From assembly GCA_018695965.1 (NCBI GenBank), contig JABHQB010000130.1, forward strand, positions 1 through 5,275: 5,275 bases of DNA. The letters are read 5' to 3'. Below the pieces are notes generated by a model that worked only from the letters and a program-made list of their open reading frames with translations, was not told the origin of the DNA and searched no databases. Numbering within the stretch: position 1 is the stretch's first letter; every line of letters starts with the position of its first letter. Shown in pieces: positions 1 through 5,275 of this stretch. Position numbers and translations under genes: made by a program. This stretch comes from Flavobacteriales bacterium. Lineage in GTDB: Bacteria > Bacteroidota > Bacteroidia > Flavobacteriales > BACL11.

Positions 1-2
1 AA

Positions 3-584
3 ATTCAAAATGAGCCGGATATCGCTTCCTCTGTTTTTTCTTCTGATAAAGGGTATTTTGAGATAAGCACTTTAACTAGCGGAGATGTTTTGGGAAATGC
101 ATCCTATACAAGTTCTTTTTTGAATTTCACTGCTAGTTTGGTTCTAGATTTTACATTAGGTCCAAATTACGCTAAAATAAATATGATTGACACTGCTGGA
201 GCAACAATGGGATTTTTTATAATTGAAAATCTAACTCCTGGAGTAAAAATTTCATCTATTGGACCAAATGATGGGAATAACTACACTAGTGGATATATTA
301 GTCAGATTAATTTTACGGATTTATTTGTAAATCCAAATGAAGCAGGCCCTATCACTTTTACAGCTACTATAGATTCAGAATTAGGAGATAATATTAATTT
401 TATTGACTCCAGTATTATTATTAATTGCGAAGCAACAACTATTGAAAATATAGCTAGTTTAAAAAAGTTGGTTTTGGTTAAGGTTGTCGATCTTTTAGGT
501 AGAGAGTCAGATGAAGAAAACAATAAAATTTTATTTTACCGCTATTCTGACGGTACAGTAAAAAAGAAAGTAATTGTTGAATAA
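3..584 (+). CDS. Secreted/surface protein with T9SS-like C-terminal tail, 5' end missing
   Basis: The frame is open to the left edge and 193 residues are visible, so the true start lies outside the window; a TTG at position 90 is possible as a codon but has nothing to favour it as a start. The body (about residues 1-150) is rich in Ser, Thr, Asn, Ile and Phe, looks all-beta, and has one cysteine, as expected of an exported protein. I do not recognise this part. The last 40 residues (about 154-193) are distinctive: KVVDLLGRE, then LFYRYSDGTVKKKVIVE at the end. This resembles the short C-terminal tails (V-D-x-L-G-R-E, then Y-x-DG-x-V-x-K-K) found on many secreted flavobacterial proteins and taken as type IX secretion sorting signals. 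The FPNP motif of the classic type A domain is not visible. Export and surface location are inferred from the tail. Two lipoprotein genes follow directly on the same strand. Confidence 0.8.
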   Translation: MQNEPDIASSVFSSDKGYFEISTLTSGDVLGNASYTSSFLNFTASLVLDFTLGPNYAKINMIDTAGATMGFFIIENLTPGVKISSIGPNDGNNYTSGYISQINFTDLFVNPNEAGPITFTATIDSELGDNINFIDSSIIINCEATTIENIASLKKLVLVKVVDLLGRESDEENNKILFYRYSDGTVKKKVIVE

Positions 585-589
585 ACAAA

Positions 590-892
590 ATGAAAAAACT
601 ATTACTACTATTACTATGTGTGCCTTTACTGTTCTCTTGTGTGGAGAATGATAAAGACAAAAAAGAAAATAACTGGAAAAAAGAACATAAGGATAATTTT
701 ATGGATGCTTGTATCAGGGGTATTCCAGGTTATGAATTCACCTATTCACAGAAAGAGCAGTACTGCTCTTGTTCTTTAGGTAGGATGATGGAACAATACA
801 ATACTGCTGAAGAAATGGATGAAGCTGCCTTAAAATGGACTTTAGAAGATATAATGAAACAAGCAGAACCTTGTGTCGACTTTCTTAAATAA
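590..892 (+). CDS. Small lipoprotein with four conserved-looking cysteines, function unknown
   Basis: This 100-residue protein begins with a clear lipoprotein signal peptide: MKK, a run of leucines, then the lipobox L-F-S-C with the lipidated cysteine at residue 17. A charged Lys/Glu/Asp/Asn linker (about 18-36) follows, as is usual for Bacteroidota lipoproteins. The remainder (about 37-100) looks helical and has cysteines at 41, 59, 61 and 95 in the order A-C, Y-C-S-C and P-C. An even number with this spacing suggests two disulfides in the periplasm or on the surface, or possibly metal binding; this is inference. Small flavobacterial lipoproteins with a C-x-C followed by a helix and a final Cys are familiar to me, but none with a known role. 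The ATG lies 5 bases after the upstream stop and 21 bases before the next gene, implying one transcript. There is no Shine-Dalgarno sequence, which is normal for this phylum. Confidence 0.88.
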   Translation: MKKLLLLLLCVPLLFSCVENDKDKKENNWKKEHKDNFMDACIRGIPGYEFTYSQKEQYCSCSLGRMMEQYNTAEEMDEAALKWTLEDIMKQAEPCVDFLK

Positions 893-913
893 GATTAACA
901 AACAACTAAGATT

Positions 914-1189
914 ATGAAAAAACTACTTTTACTAATTCCTTTTGTTATTATTTCTTTACAATCCTGTGAGAAAGCCTGTAACACCTCTTCATACCCTGCA
1001 GCTCCTCACGGGCCTGCTGATGATGTTACAACTTATGATTCAGATGGATATAGGTCAATTGACTATACTTACTATTGTTTAAACGGTCAATATGTTTCAA
1101 TAACTTACAGTTCGTATGCAGGTGATTGTTGGGAAGAGTCTGAATTTACCTCATCAGGTATTTGTGCAACAAATGAACTGACTAATTAG
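914..1189 (+). CDS. Small cysteine- and tyrosine-rich lipoprotein, function unknown
   Basis: This 91-residue protein starts with MKKLLLL, a hydrophobic segment, and the lipobox L-Q-S-C with the lipidated cysteine at residue 18. The mature part is short, has little charge, and is rich in Tyr, Ser and Thr. It carries cysteines at 22, 55, 72 and 84. The stretch around 51-66 (YTYYCLNGQYVSITY) looks like two short beta strands joined by an N-G turn, so a small disulfide-linked beta domain is plausible. I do not recognise the family. Its first 12 bases are identical to those of the preceding lipoprotein gene, but the two mature proteins do not resemble each other, so the match probably reflects only the shared signal peptide. 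It is probably co-transcribed with the gene before it. Its stop lies 5 bases before a third, abortive copy of the same start. Confidence 0.85.
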   Translation: MKKLLLLIPFVIISLQSCEKACNTSSYPAAPHGPADDVTTYDSDGYRSIDYTYYCLNGQYVSITYSSYAGDCWEESEFTSSGICATNELTN

Positions 1190-1194
1190 AAAAA

Positions 1195-1218
1195 ATGAAA
1201 AAACTACTACCTAGGTAA
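1195..1218 (+). pseudogene. Abortive third lipoprotein start (MKKLLPR-stop), possible gene remnant
   Basis: ATGAAAAAACTA appears a third time here, sharing 14 bases with the start of the gene at 914 and placed 5 bases after that gene's stop, as a third member of the lipoprotein run would be. The reading frame gives MKKLLPR and then a stop, so the signal peptide is never completed. The frame ends at the palindrome TACCTAGGTA. The simplest reading is the 5' stub of a lipoprotein gene whose body was deleted or displaced. Chance is possible because A-rich ATGAAAAAA strings are common in this AT-rich DNA. Confidence 0.35.
1208..1217. repeat. Perfect 10-base palindrome TACCTAGGTA, core repeated at the tRNA 3' end
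   Basis: The ten bases are their own reverse complement. The inner word ACCTAGG (1209-1215) recurs in the same orientation at 1383-1389, inside the 3' acceptor end of the tRNA gene; extending the comparison to 11 bases gives 9 matches. The palindrome sits exactly where the abortive lipoprotein start breaks off. It could be a recombination junction or just chance. Confidence 0.4.
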
Positions 1219-1225
1219 GAAGAAA

Positions 1226-1354
1226 ATGATTGAAGACGTCCAAGAGATTGACCCAATCAATATACTTATTAACATAGACGGAAAAGGAATAGAGTAGAAA
1301 GTGGCCTACATACTGGCCTACACCAAAACTAAGCAATTACCTTTACTAGAATAA
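1226..1354 (+). other. Short reading frame with one in-frame TAG, possible gene-end remnant
   Basis: An ATG at 1226 opens a frame of 23 codons (start MIEDVQEIDP, end DGKGIE) that stops at TAG 1295-1297. The same frame then continues for 18 more codons (KVAYILAYTKTKQLPLLE) to TAA at 1352-1354. If the TAG is a mutation, this is a 42-codon fragment of plausible protein-like composition. I do not recognise it. It is too short for codon-based evidence and may be non-coding. With its neighbours it fills the 191 bases between the lipoprotein gene and the tRNA, where I see no other gene and no terminator. Confidence 0.2.
1302..1325 (+). repeat. Imperfect 12-base tandem duplication containing tggcctaca twice
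   Basis: The word tggcctaca occurs at 1302-1310 and again at 1314-1322, a period of exactly 12 bases. The GC-containing core stands out in an AT-rich stretch. Seven bases of it (tggccta) also occur inverted at 1449-1455, spanning the 5' start of the tRNA gene. Short direct repeats next to a tRNA can be recombinase arm sites, but no recombinase gene is visible here, so this is only a description. Confidence 0.5.
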
Positions 1355-1380
1355 AACAATAAAGTTTAATGAGAAAATAG

Positions 1381-1454
1381 TGACCTAGGGAGGATTCGAA
1401 CCCCCAACCCTCAGAGCCGAAATCTGATATTCTATCCAGTTGAACTACTAGGCC
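1381..1454 (-). tRNA. tRNA-Arg, anticodon TCG
   Basis: Read on the minus strand, the 74 bases fold into a full cloverleaf. The acceptor stem GGCCTAG pairs with CTAGGTC (one G-U pair) and is followed by discriminator A. The D arm is GTTC/GAAT around AACTGGATA. The anticodon stem TCAGA/TCTGA holds the seven-base loop TTTCGGC, giving anticodon TCG, which reads CGA and related arginine codons. The variable loop has five bases, and the T arm is GGGGG/CCCTC with loop TTCGAAT. The 3' CCA is not encoded (the next bases read CTA), so it must be added by the CCA-adding enzyme, as is frequent in Bacteroidota. It is divergent from porZ and convergent with the lipoprotein genes. Confidence 0.97.
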
Positions 1455-1461
1455 ATTTCTG

Positions 1462-1491
1462 CAAATCTACAAAAGAACTTTATTACTACAA
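1462..1491 (-). promoter_or_regulatory. Bacteroidota-type promoter of the tRNA-Arg gene
   Basis: On the minus strand there is TTG (1489-1491), 19 bases, then TAGATTTG (1462-1469). This matches the known Bacteroidota primary sigma factor consensus TTG-N17-23-TAnnTTTG at every fixed position. The -7 box ends 7 bases before the first base of the tRNA, so transcription would start at or just before the mature 5' end. It lies in the 91-base gap before porZ. Confidence 0.75.
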
Positions 1492-1522
1492 TTTTTAAAT
1501 AAATTTAATGTTATCTAGTGAA

Positions 1523-1530
1523 TATGTTTT
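1523..1530 (+). promoter_or_regulatory. Weak candidate -7 box for the porZ operon
   Basis: TATGTTTT differs in one position from TAnnTTTG and lies 15 bases before the porZ ATG. I see no good TTG at the expected distance upstream. A porZ promoter must lie in or near the 91-base gap unless the operon is read through from the left, across the antisense tRNA. This is the best match I can find, and it is weak. Confidence 0.25.
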
Positions 1531-1545
1531 AATATTGTAGTCTGT

Positions 1546-3699
1546 ATGAAAAGAATAGTATTAAGTCTTATAATTCTCACTCATTTTGTTTCCACAAAAG
1601 GGCAAAATGTCCCAACTTATAGTTGGCAGGAACATCTTTCTTTCCAAAATGCAAAATGTATTGTAGAGGTAGAAAATAATATTTATTGTGCTACCGAAAA
1701 TGGTCTTTTTTATTACAATAAAGATGATTATACCATAAACCGTTTAAATAAAATAAATGGGCTTTCAGATATAGGAATCTCCAGTCTTGCGTACGATAAG
1801 GAAAATAAAATGGTAGTAATTGCTTATAACAACACAAATATTGACCTAATAAAGGATGACGGCATTATAAACATCCCTGATATTAAACTAAAAGAAATTA
1901 CAGGAAATAAAGAAATTAATAACATTACTATAAATAATGATATAGCTTATTTATCATGCTCTTTTGGTTTAGTTCTGATTGATCTAGAAAAAGAGGAAAT
2001 AAAAGATACTTATAAAATAGGTGAGGGTGGAAATTTTGTAAGTATAAACGATTGTTATATAGACGATACTTGCGTTTTTGTGGGTACTAGTGACGGAGCA
2101 TATTTTGCGGATAAAAACTCAAACAGCTTATTTGATTTTAATAGCTGGACCAAACACCCCTCTTATCCTTCTGAAGTTTCTGAAATCATTGTAAATTCTT
2201 GGGGAATACTTTTTAACAATCAATATCCTTATGTAAAAGTCAGAAATAGCAATGAATATTACTTAGAAATAGGAAATGTAAATATTAGTATTTATCAAAA
2301 TGGGAATATAATATCAGAATTAATTGCCGATTCAAATTTCACTAATATACAAGATGCTTGGATAGATAAGGAAAATATTTTGTGGATAGCAGATAGTGTA
2401 AATTCCCTCATGAAATATGAAAACTTTTTTTACCATTCTACTGTAAAACCAAATGGCCCCGCTTCTAATTCTATTCATAAAATTAACATTTTAAATGATA
2501 ATCTTACTCTACTACATAATCAAGAAAAAAACTCCATTTCTGAAAGTTCTGATATGATTGAATGGGAAATAAAAAATTATAATGAAAACATCATCTCCTC
2601 AGTAAAAATAGGGAATCAGACTTTTTATGGCAGCTCAAGCAACTCTCTTATTGGTGTAGAAAATAATGTTGTCACAAATTATTCTTTACAAAACACCAAT
2701 AATGTAGTAGATAGTAATGAAAATATTGTCTCCTTATTAACTGATACAGATAATAATTTATGGGGAACAAAATCTCATTCTGCTGCCCCATTATTTTGCA
2801 AAACAAATCAAGATGAGTGGATAGCTTTTAATATGCCTTTTGTTGCGAACCAATCAACAGAAATAGGAGAGATGATAATAGATGATTATGGTCAAAAGTG
2901 GGGAATAAGAACTAATAACGGATTATTTGTATATAATAATAATAATACGATATGGGATAAGTCTGACGACCAATTTACTAAAATAACTACAGGACTAGGA
3001 AGTGGAAATTTACCTAATAATTATGTTTACTGTCTTGCAAATGACCTAGAAGGAAATATATGGGTAGGAACAAAAGAAGGTGTATGTGTGTTTTATTCTC
3101 CTTCCTCTGTTTTTAGTGGGTATAATTTTGATGCTCAACAAATTATTGTTGAAGAAAATGGTTTCGGACAATATCTACTTAATGCTGAAATAGTATATAC
3201 AATTGCTATTGATGGAGGAAATAGAAAATGGATTGGAACGCTTGGGTCTGGATTGTTTTTACTTTCAGAAGATGGTACAGAAGAAATATTTCATTTTACT
3301 GACGAAAACAGCCCATTGCTTTCCAATACAATTCTAGATATAGAAATAAATCATGAAACTGCTGAAGTGTTTATTGCAACTGATAAAGGGTTAATGAGTT
3401 TTAGAAGTGATGCAACTCAATCTGCTCAACATCCAGACGATTTGCATATTTTCCCAAATCCTGTCAGAGAAAGTTATAACGGAATTATTACAATTAATGG
3501 TTTGGCGTACGAGTCTAATGTAAAAATTACTGACGTGAGTGGTAACTTAGTTTTTGAAACCAATTCTGAGGGAGGAACTGCTATCTGGAACGGATCGGAC
3601 ACAAACAACAACAGAGTGTCTACAGGAGTTTATTTGGTACTTAGTTCCGATAAATATGGGAGAGAAAAAACAATTGGTAAAATTCTTTTCATTCATTAG
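1546..3699 (+). CDS. porZ: PorZ-like type IX secretion attachment-complex protein (beta-propellers plus CTD)
   Basis: The 717-residue protein has a signal peptide (MKRIVLSLIILTHF..., likely cut after G-Q near residue 20), then beta-propeller repeats, then a T9SS C-terminal domain. Propeller blades of the Reg_prop (two-component-regulator propeller) type are visible as W-x-G or W-I-A strands followed by an N-G-L/E-G-V-F turn. Clear examples lie near residues 50-60 (ATENGLFYY), 274-285 (ILWIADS), 441-463 (KWGIRTNNGLFVY), 501-512 (NIWVGTKEGV) and 556-565 (RKWIGT). The tail from 633 begins L-H-I-F-P-N-P and ends G-V-Y-L-V and K-I-L-F-I-H, a type A sorting domain. Porphyromonas PorZ has the same plan (two seven-bladed propellers plus CTD) and acts on the cell surface with PorU, PorV and PorQ, presenting anionic LPS to the sortase PorU. 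The position directly before recO supports the call. The start follows a short leader without a Shine-Dalgarno. Function here is by analogy; another propeller-CTD protein is the main alternative. Confidence 0.85.
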   Translation: MKRIVLSLIILTHFVSTKGQNVPTYSWQEHLSFQNAKCIVEVENNIYCATENGLFYYNKDDYTINRLNKINGLSDIGISSLAYDKENKMVVIAYNNTNIDLIKDDGIINIPDIKLKEITGNKEINNITINNDIAYLSCSFGLVLIDLEKEEIKDTYKIGEGGNFVSINDCYIDDTCVFVGTSDGAYFADKNSNSLFDFNSWTKHPSYPSEVSEIIVNSWGILFNNQYPYVKVRNSNEYYLEIGNVNISIYQNGNIISELIADSNFTNIQDAWIDKENILWIADSVNSLMKYENFFYHSTVKPNGPASNSIHKINILNDNLTLLHNQEKNSISESSDMIEWEIKNYNENIISSVKIGNQTFYGSSSNSLIGVENNVVTNYSLQNTNNVVDSNENIVSLLTDTDNNLWGTKSHSAAPLFCKTNQDEWIAFNMPFVANQSTEIGEMIIDDYGQKWGIRTNNGLFVYNNNNTIWDKSDDQFTKITTGLGSGNLPNNYVYCLANDLEGNIWVGTKEGVCVFYSPSSVFSGYNFDAQQIIVEENGFGQYLLNAEIVYTIAIDGGNRKWIGTLGSGLFLLSEDGTEEIFHFTDENSPLLSNTILDIEINHETAEVFIATDKGLMSFRSDATQSAQHPDDLHIFPNPVRESYNGIITINGLAYESNVKITDVSGNLVFETNSEGGTAIWNGSDTNNNRVSTGVYLVLSSDKYGREKTIGKILFIH

Positions 3700-3701
3700 A
3701 A

Positions 3702-4400
3702 ATGGAATCAATAAAAGGAATTTCTCTTCATTACTACAAATATTCTGAAAGTTCAGTAATTGCTAAAATTTTTACAGAAAACTACGGTCTTCAATCTTAT
3801 GTTATAAAAGGAATTCGAAACAAAACTTCAAAAAATAAATTATCCTATTTACATCCTTTAAACATTGTAAGTTTAGAGATTTCTGTAAACAAGAACAAGG
3901 GACTTCCTTTCGTGAAAGAAATTCGTTCAGAACATAATCTAAGTTCAACCTATTCTGATATGCAAAAAAAGTTTGTTTGTATGTTTATTTCTGAGGTATT
4001 AATGAGAGTTTTGATGGAAAAAGAAACCGATAAAAAGCTTTATAATTTTTCAGAAAAAACTATTTTATATTTAAATAAAACGGAAGAATTAAATAAAAAT
4101 TTTGTTCTTGTTTTTTTACTAAAACTAACAGAATTCTTGGGATTTCATCCCAACAAAGACTTTTCAAACAAAGATTATTTTGATTTGGAAAGCGGGGAGT
4201 TTACAAGTCATCCTCCTTATTATAATATTCGTGGAGAAAATAAAAAATATTTAAGTGCTCTTTTACAAAATGAATCTGTAGATATCCCATACAAAAACAG
4301 GAAAAAATTAATTGTTTCTCTTCAAAAATACTTCTCTCTTCATCATTATAATATAGAAAAATTGAAATCTTATGAAGTAATAGAATCATTAAGAACATGA
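3702..4400 (+). CDS. recO: DNA repair protein RecO
   Basis: The 232 residues match the usual length of RecO. The N-terminal part (about 1-80) has the OB-fold pattern of the family: K-G-I-S-L-H-Y-Y-K-Y-S-E-S-S at 5-18, then I-F-T-E-N-Y-G-L at 23-30 and the basic V-I-K-G-I-R at 34-39. The helical C-terminal part contains F-L-G-F-H-P-N (145-151), F-D-L-E-S-G-E-F (160-167) and a final L-K-S-Y-E-V-I. RecO works in the cytoplasm with RecR and RecF to load RecA onto SSB-coated single-stranded DNA in gap repair, and anneals complementary strands. The only cysteine is at 93, so the four-Cys zinc finger of some RecO proteins is absent, as in E. coli RecO. The ATG is 2 bases after the porZ stop, and the stop overlaps the next ATG, so all three genes should be translationally linked. 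Confidence 0.95.
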   Translation: MESIKGISLHYYKYSESSVIAKIFTENYGLQSYVIKGIRNKTSKNKLSYLHPLNIVSLEISVNKNKGLPFVKEIRSEHNLSSTYSDMQKKFVCMFISEVLMRVLMEKETDKKLYNFSEKTILYLNKTEELNKNFVLVFLLKLTEFLGFHPNKDFSNKDYFDLESGEFTSHPPYYNIRGENKKYLSALLQNESVDIPYKNRKKLIVSLQKYFSLHHYNIEKLKSYEVIESLRT

Positions 4401-5275
4401 GGCTAGTTTTATTATTTGTTTGTCTTCTATATTTTATCCCGCCTGGTAATTCTCAAGAAAATCAGACAACAGATACATCAGAAATAGATTTAACAAAAAT
4501 GAATCTTCTTCTTAATGAAATATCTATTCATACCACATTAAATATTGAAGATAATAAAACACAAATTATTCGATTAAACCAAAAAGAAATTACAAGCTCT
4601 TTATCAAAAAATCCGGCAGAATTGTTAGAAAAATCTACAGCTATTAGTGTTCAGAAAAGCCAAAATGGAGGGGGTAGCCCAAACATCAGGGGATTTGAAG
4701 CAAACAGAATATTATTGGTTCTGGATGGGGTTAAGCTAAACAATACTATTTATAGAAGTGGTCACCTCCAAAATATCTTAAGTATTGATCCATTTATTTT
4801 AGAAAACATAAGTATTCTTCATGGTCCTTCTACTGTGTTTTATGGAAGTGGAGCTCTTGGAGGAAGTATTATTTTAAATACTATTAATCCTGAAAACTAT
4901 TCCGAAAATATTAATCGTTTCTCATCTCAATACGAAAGTTCTTCTAACTCCTATCTAACTCACCTTAATTCTGTCTACAAAAAAAATAACACTTCATTTC
5001 TAAGTTCTGCTACTTACAAAAAGTATGGAAACCTAAAAATGGGTGTCAACCGATTTCATGGATATGAAAATTGGGGGAAAGATGAATTCACCACAAATGA
5101 AAATACTCAATTATATAGCGACTATTCTCAGATTGATCTAACTCAAAAAATACATTATAAAATAAATAACTCTAGTAGTTTTTCCATAAACTCTCAATTT
5201 TCTACCACATCTGATATACACCGCTACGATAAATTAAATGATGTTTCTAATGGAAGTCCGAAATATGAAAGTTGG
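4397..5275 (+). CDS. TonB-dependent outer-membrane receptor, 3' end missing
   Basis: The first 293 residues are visible and the frame is open to the right edge. The start is the ATG that overlaps the recO stop as ATGA; it gives a good signal peptide (MRLVLLFVCLLYFIPP, cut near S-Q at 19-20). A TonB-box-like segment L-L-N-E-I-S-I-H-T-T lies at 38-47. The plug domain runs from about 60 to 168, with P-A-E-L-L-E-K-S, G-G-G-S-P-N-I-R-G-F (91-100), R-I-L-L-V-L-D-G-V-K-L-N-N (104-116), I-L-H-G-P-S-T-V-F-Y-G-S-G-A-L-G-G-S (140-157), all hallmark positions. From about 170 on, alternating polar/hydrophobic strands look like the start of the 22-strand barrel. Such receptors import iron-siderophore, haem, cobalamin or glycans using TonB energy. 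The S-G-H-L-Q-N segment recalls the haem/haemoglobin receptor group, but the substrate cannot be decided here. There is no room for the carboxypeptidase-like N-terminal domain that many Bacteroidota receptors carry. Confidence 0.93.
   Translation, partial: MRLVLLFVCLLYFIPPGNSQENQTTDTSEIDLTKMNLLLNEISIHTTLNIEDNKTQIIRLNQKEITSSLSKNPAELLEKSTAISVQKSQNGGGSPNIRGFEANRILLVLDGVKLNNTIYRSGHLQNILSIDPFILENISILHGPSTVFYGSGALGGSIILNTINPENYSENINRFSSQYESSSNSYLTHLNSVYKKNNTSFLSSATYKKYGNLKMGVNRFHGYENWGKDEFTTNENTQLYSDYSQIDLTQKIHYKINNSSSFSINSQFSTTSDIHRYDKLNDVSNGSPKYESW

Noticed and set aside
10..66. Short frame beginning MSRIS at the left edge
   Set aside because: Only 18 codons, and it overlaps the long open frame of the partial surface protein, which is supported by its C-terminal tail.
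90..92. TTG as the start of the first gene
   Set aside because: The same frame is open to the window edge with protein-like composition, and no signal peptide follows the TTG, so the start must be upstream.
302..660. Minus-strand frames of 73 and 60 codons
   Set aside because: They lie antisense to the surface-protein tail and the first lipoprotein, both well supported, and their products look like low-complexity shadows.
1340..1380. Terminator after the tRNA or the lipoprotein genes
   Set aside because: The best stem (ctttA/tAAAG) is about five A-T-rich pairs with a loop over ten bases and no clear T-run, too weak to call.
2934..2946. AAT triplet run in porZ as a phase-variation tract
   Set aside because: It is a short in-frame Asn run in a propeller loop; triplet slippage would not shift the frame, and Asn runs are common in this AT-rich protein.
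3554..3748. A 64-codon frame across the porZ-recO junction
   Set aside because: It overlaps the porZ sorting domain and the recO start in another frame and has no family features.
4201..4398. A 65-codon minus-strand frame opposite recO
   Set aside because: Fully antisense to the conserved C-terminal part of recO; no sign of its own start or conservation.
1..5275. CRISPR array, insertion sequence or riboswitch
   Set aside because: No regularly spaced repeats, transposase-like frame, or recognisable conserved leader structure was seen on either strand.

Overview
The window looks like chromosomal DNA of an AT-rich Bacteroidota, most likely a marine-type Flavobacteriia. Supporting signs are lysine-, asparagine- and isoleucine-rich proteins, absence of Shine-Dalgarno sequences, a type IX secretion (T9SS) style C-terminal domain, small MKKLL lipoproteins, a porZ-recO-TonB receptor gene order, and a good match to the Bacteroidota sigma factor promoter (TTG-N19-TAnnTTTG) in front of a tRNA gene.

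Left part (1-1189): the 3' end of a gene for a secreted or surface protein with a T9SS-like C-terminal tail is followed by two very small lipoprotein genes on the same strand. The gaps are 5 and 21 bases, so the three are probably co-transcribed. I do not recognise the function of any of them. Both lipoproteins carry four cysteines besides the lipidated one.

Middle (1190-1545): a messy junction. A third copy of the same lipoprotein start (ATGAAAAAACTA) stops after seven codons at a CCTAGG palindrome. Then come a short reading frame broken by an in-frame TAG, a 12-base tandem duplication (tggcctaca twice), and a clean tRNA-Arg(TCG) on the minus strand with its own promoter. The 7-base word ACCTAGG occurs both where the lipoprotein start breaks off and at the 3' end of the tRNA. 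That would fit an old, degraded tRNA-targeted insertion, but the evidence is thin.

Right part (1546-5275): a tightly packed plus-strand operon. It holds porZ (T9SS attachment complex propeller protein), then recO (recombination mediator) two bases later, then a TonB-dependent outer-membrane receptor whose ATG overlaps the recO stop as ATGA and which runs off the right edge. PorZ is part of the machinery that would process T9SS cargo, possibly including the protein at the left edge. RecO is functionally unrelated and appears simply to be linked.

I see no convincing new multi-gene system. The most uncertain and interesting pieces are the two cysteine-rich small lipoproteins and the scar-like stretch between them and the tRNA.
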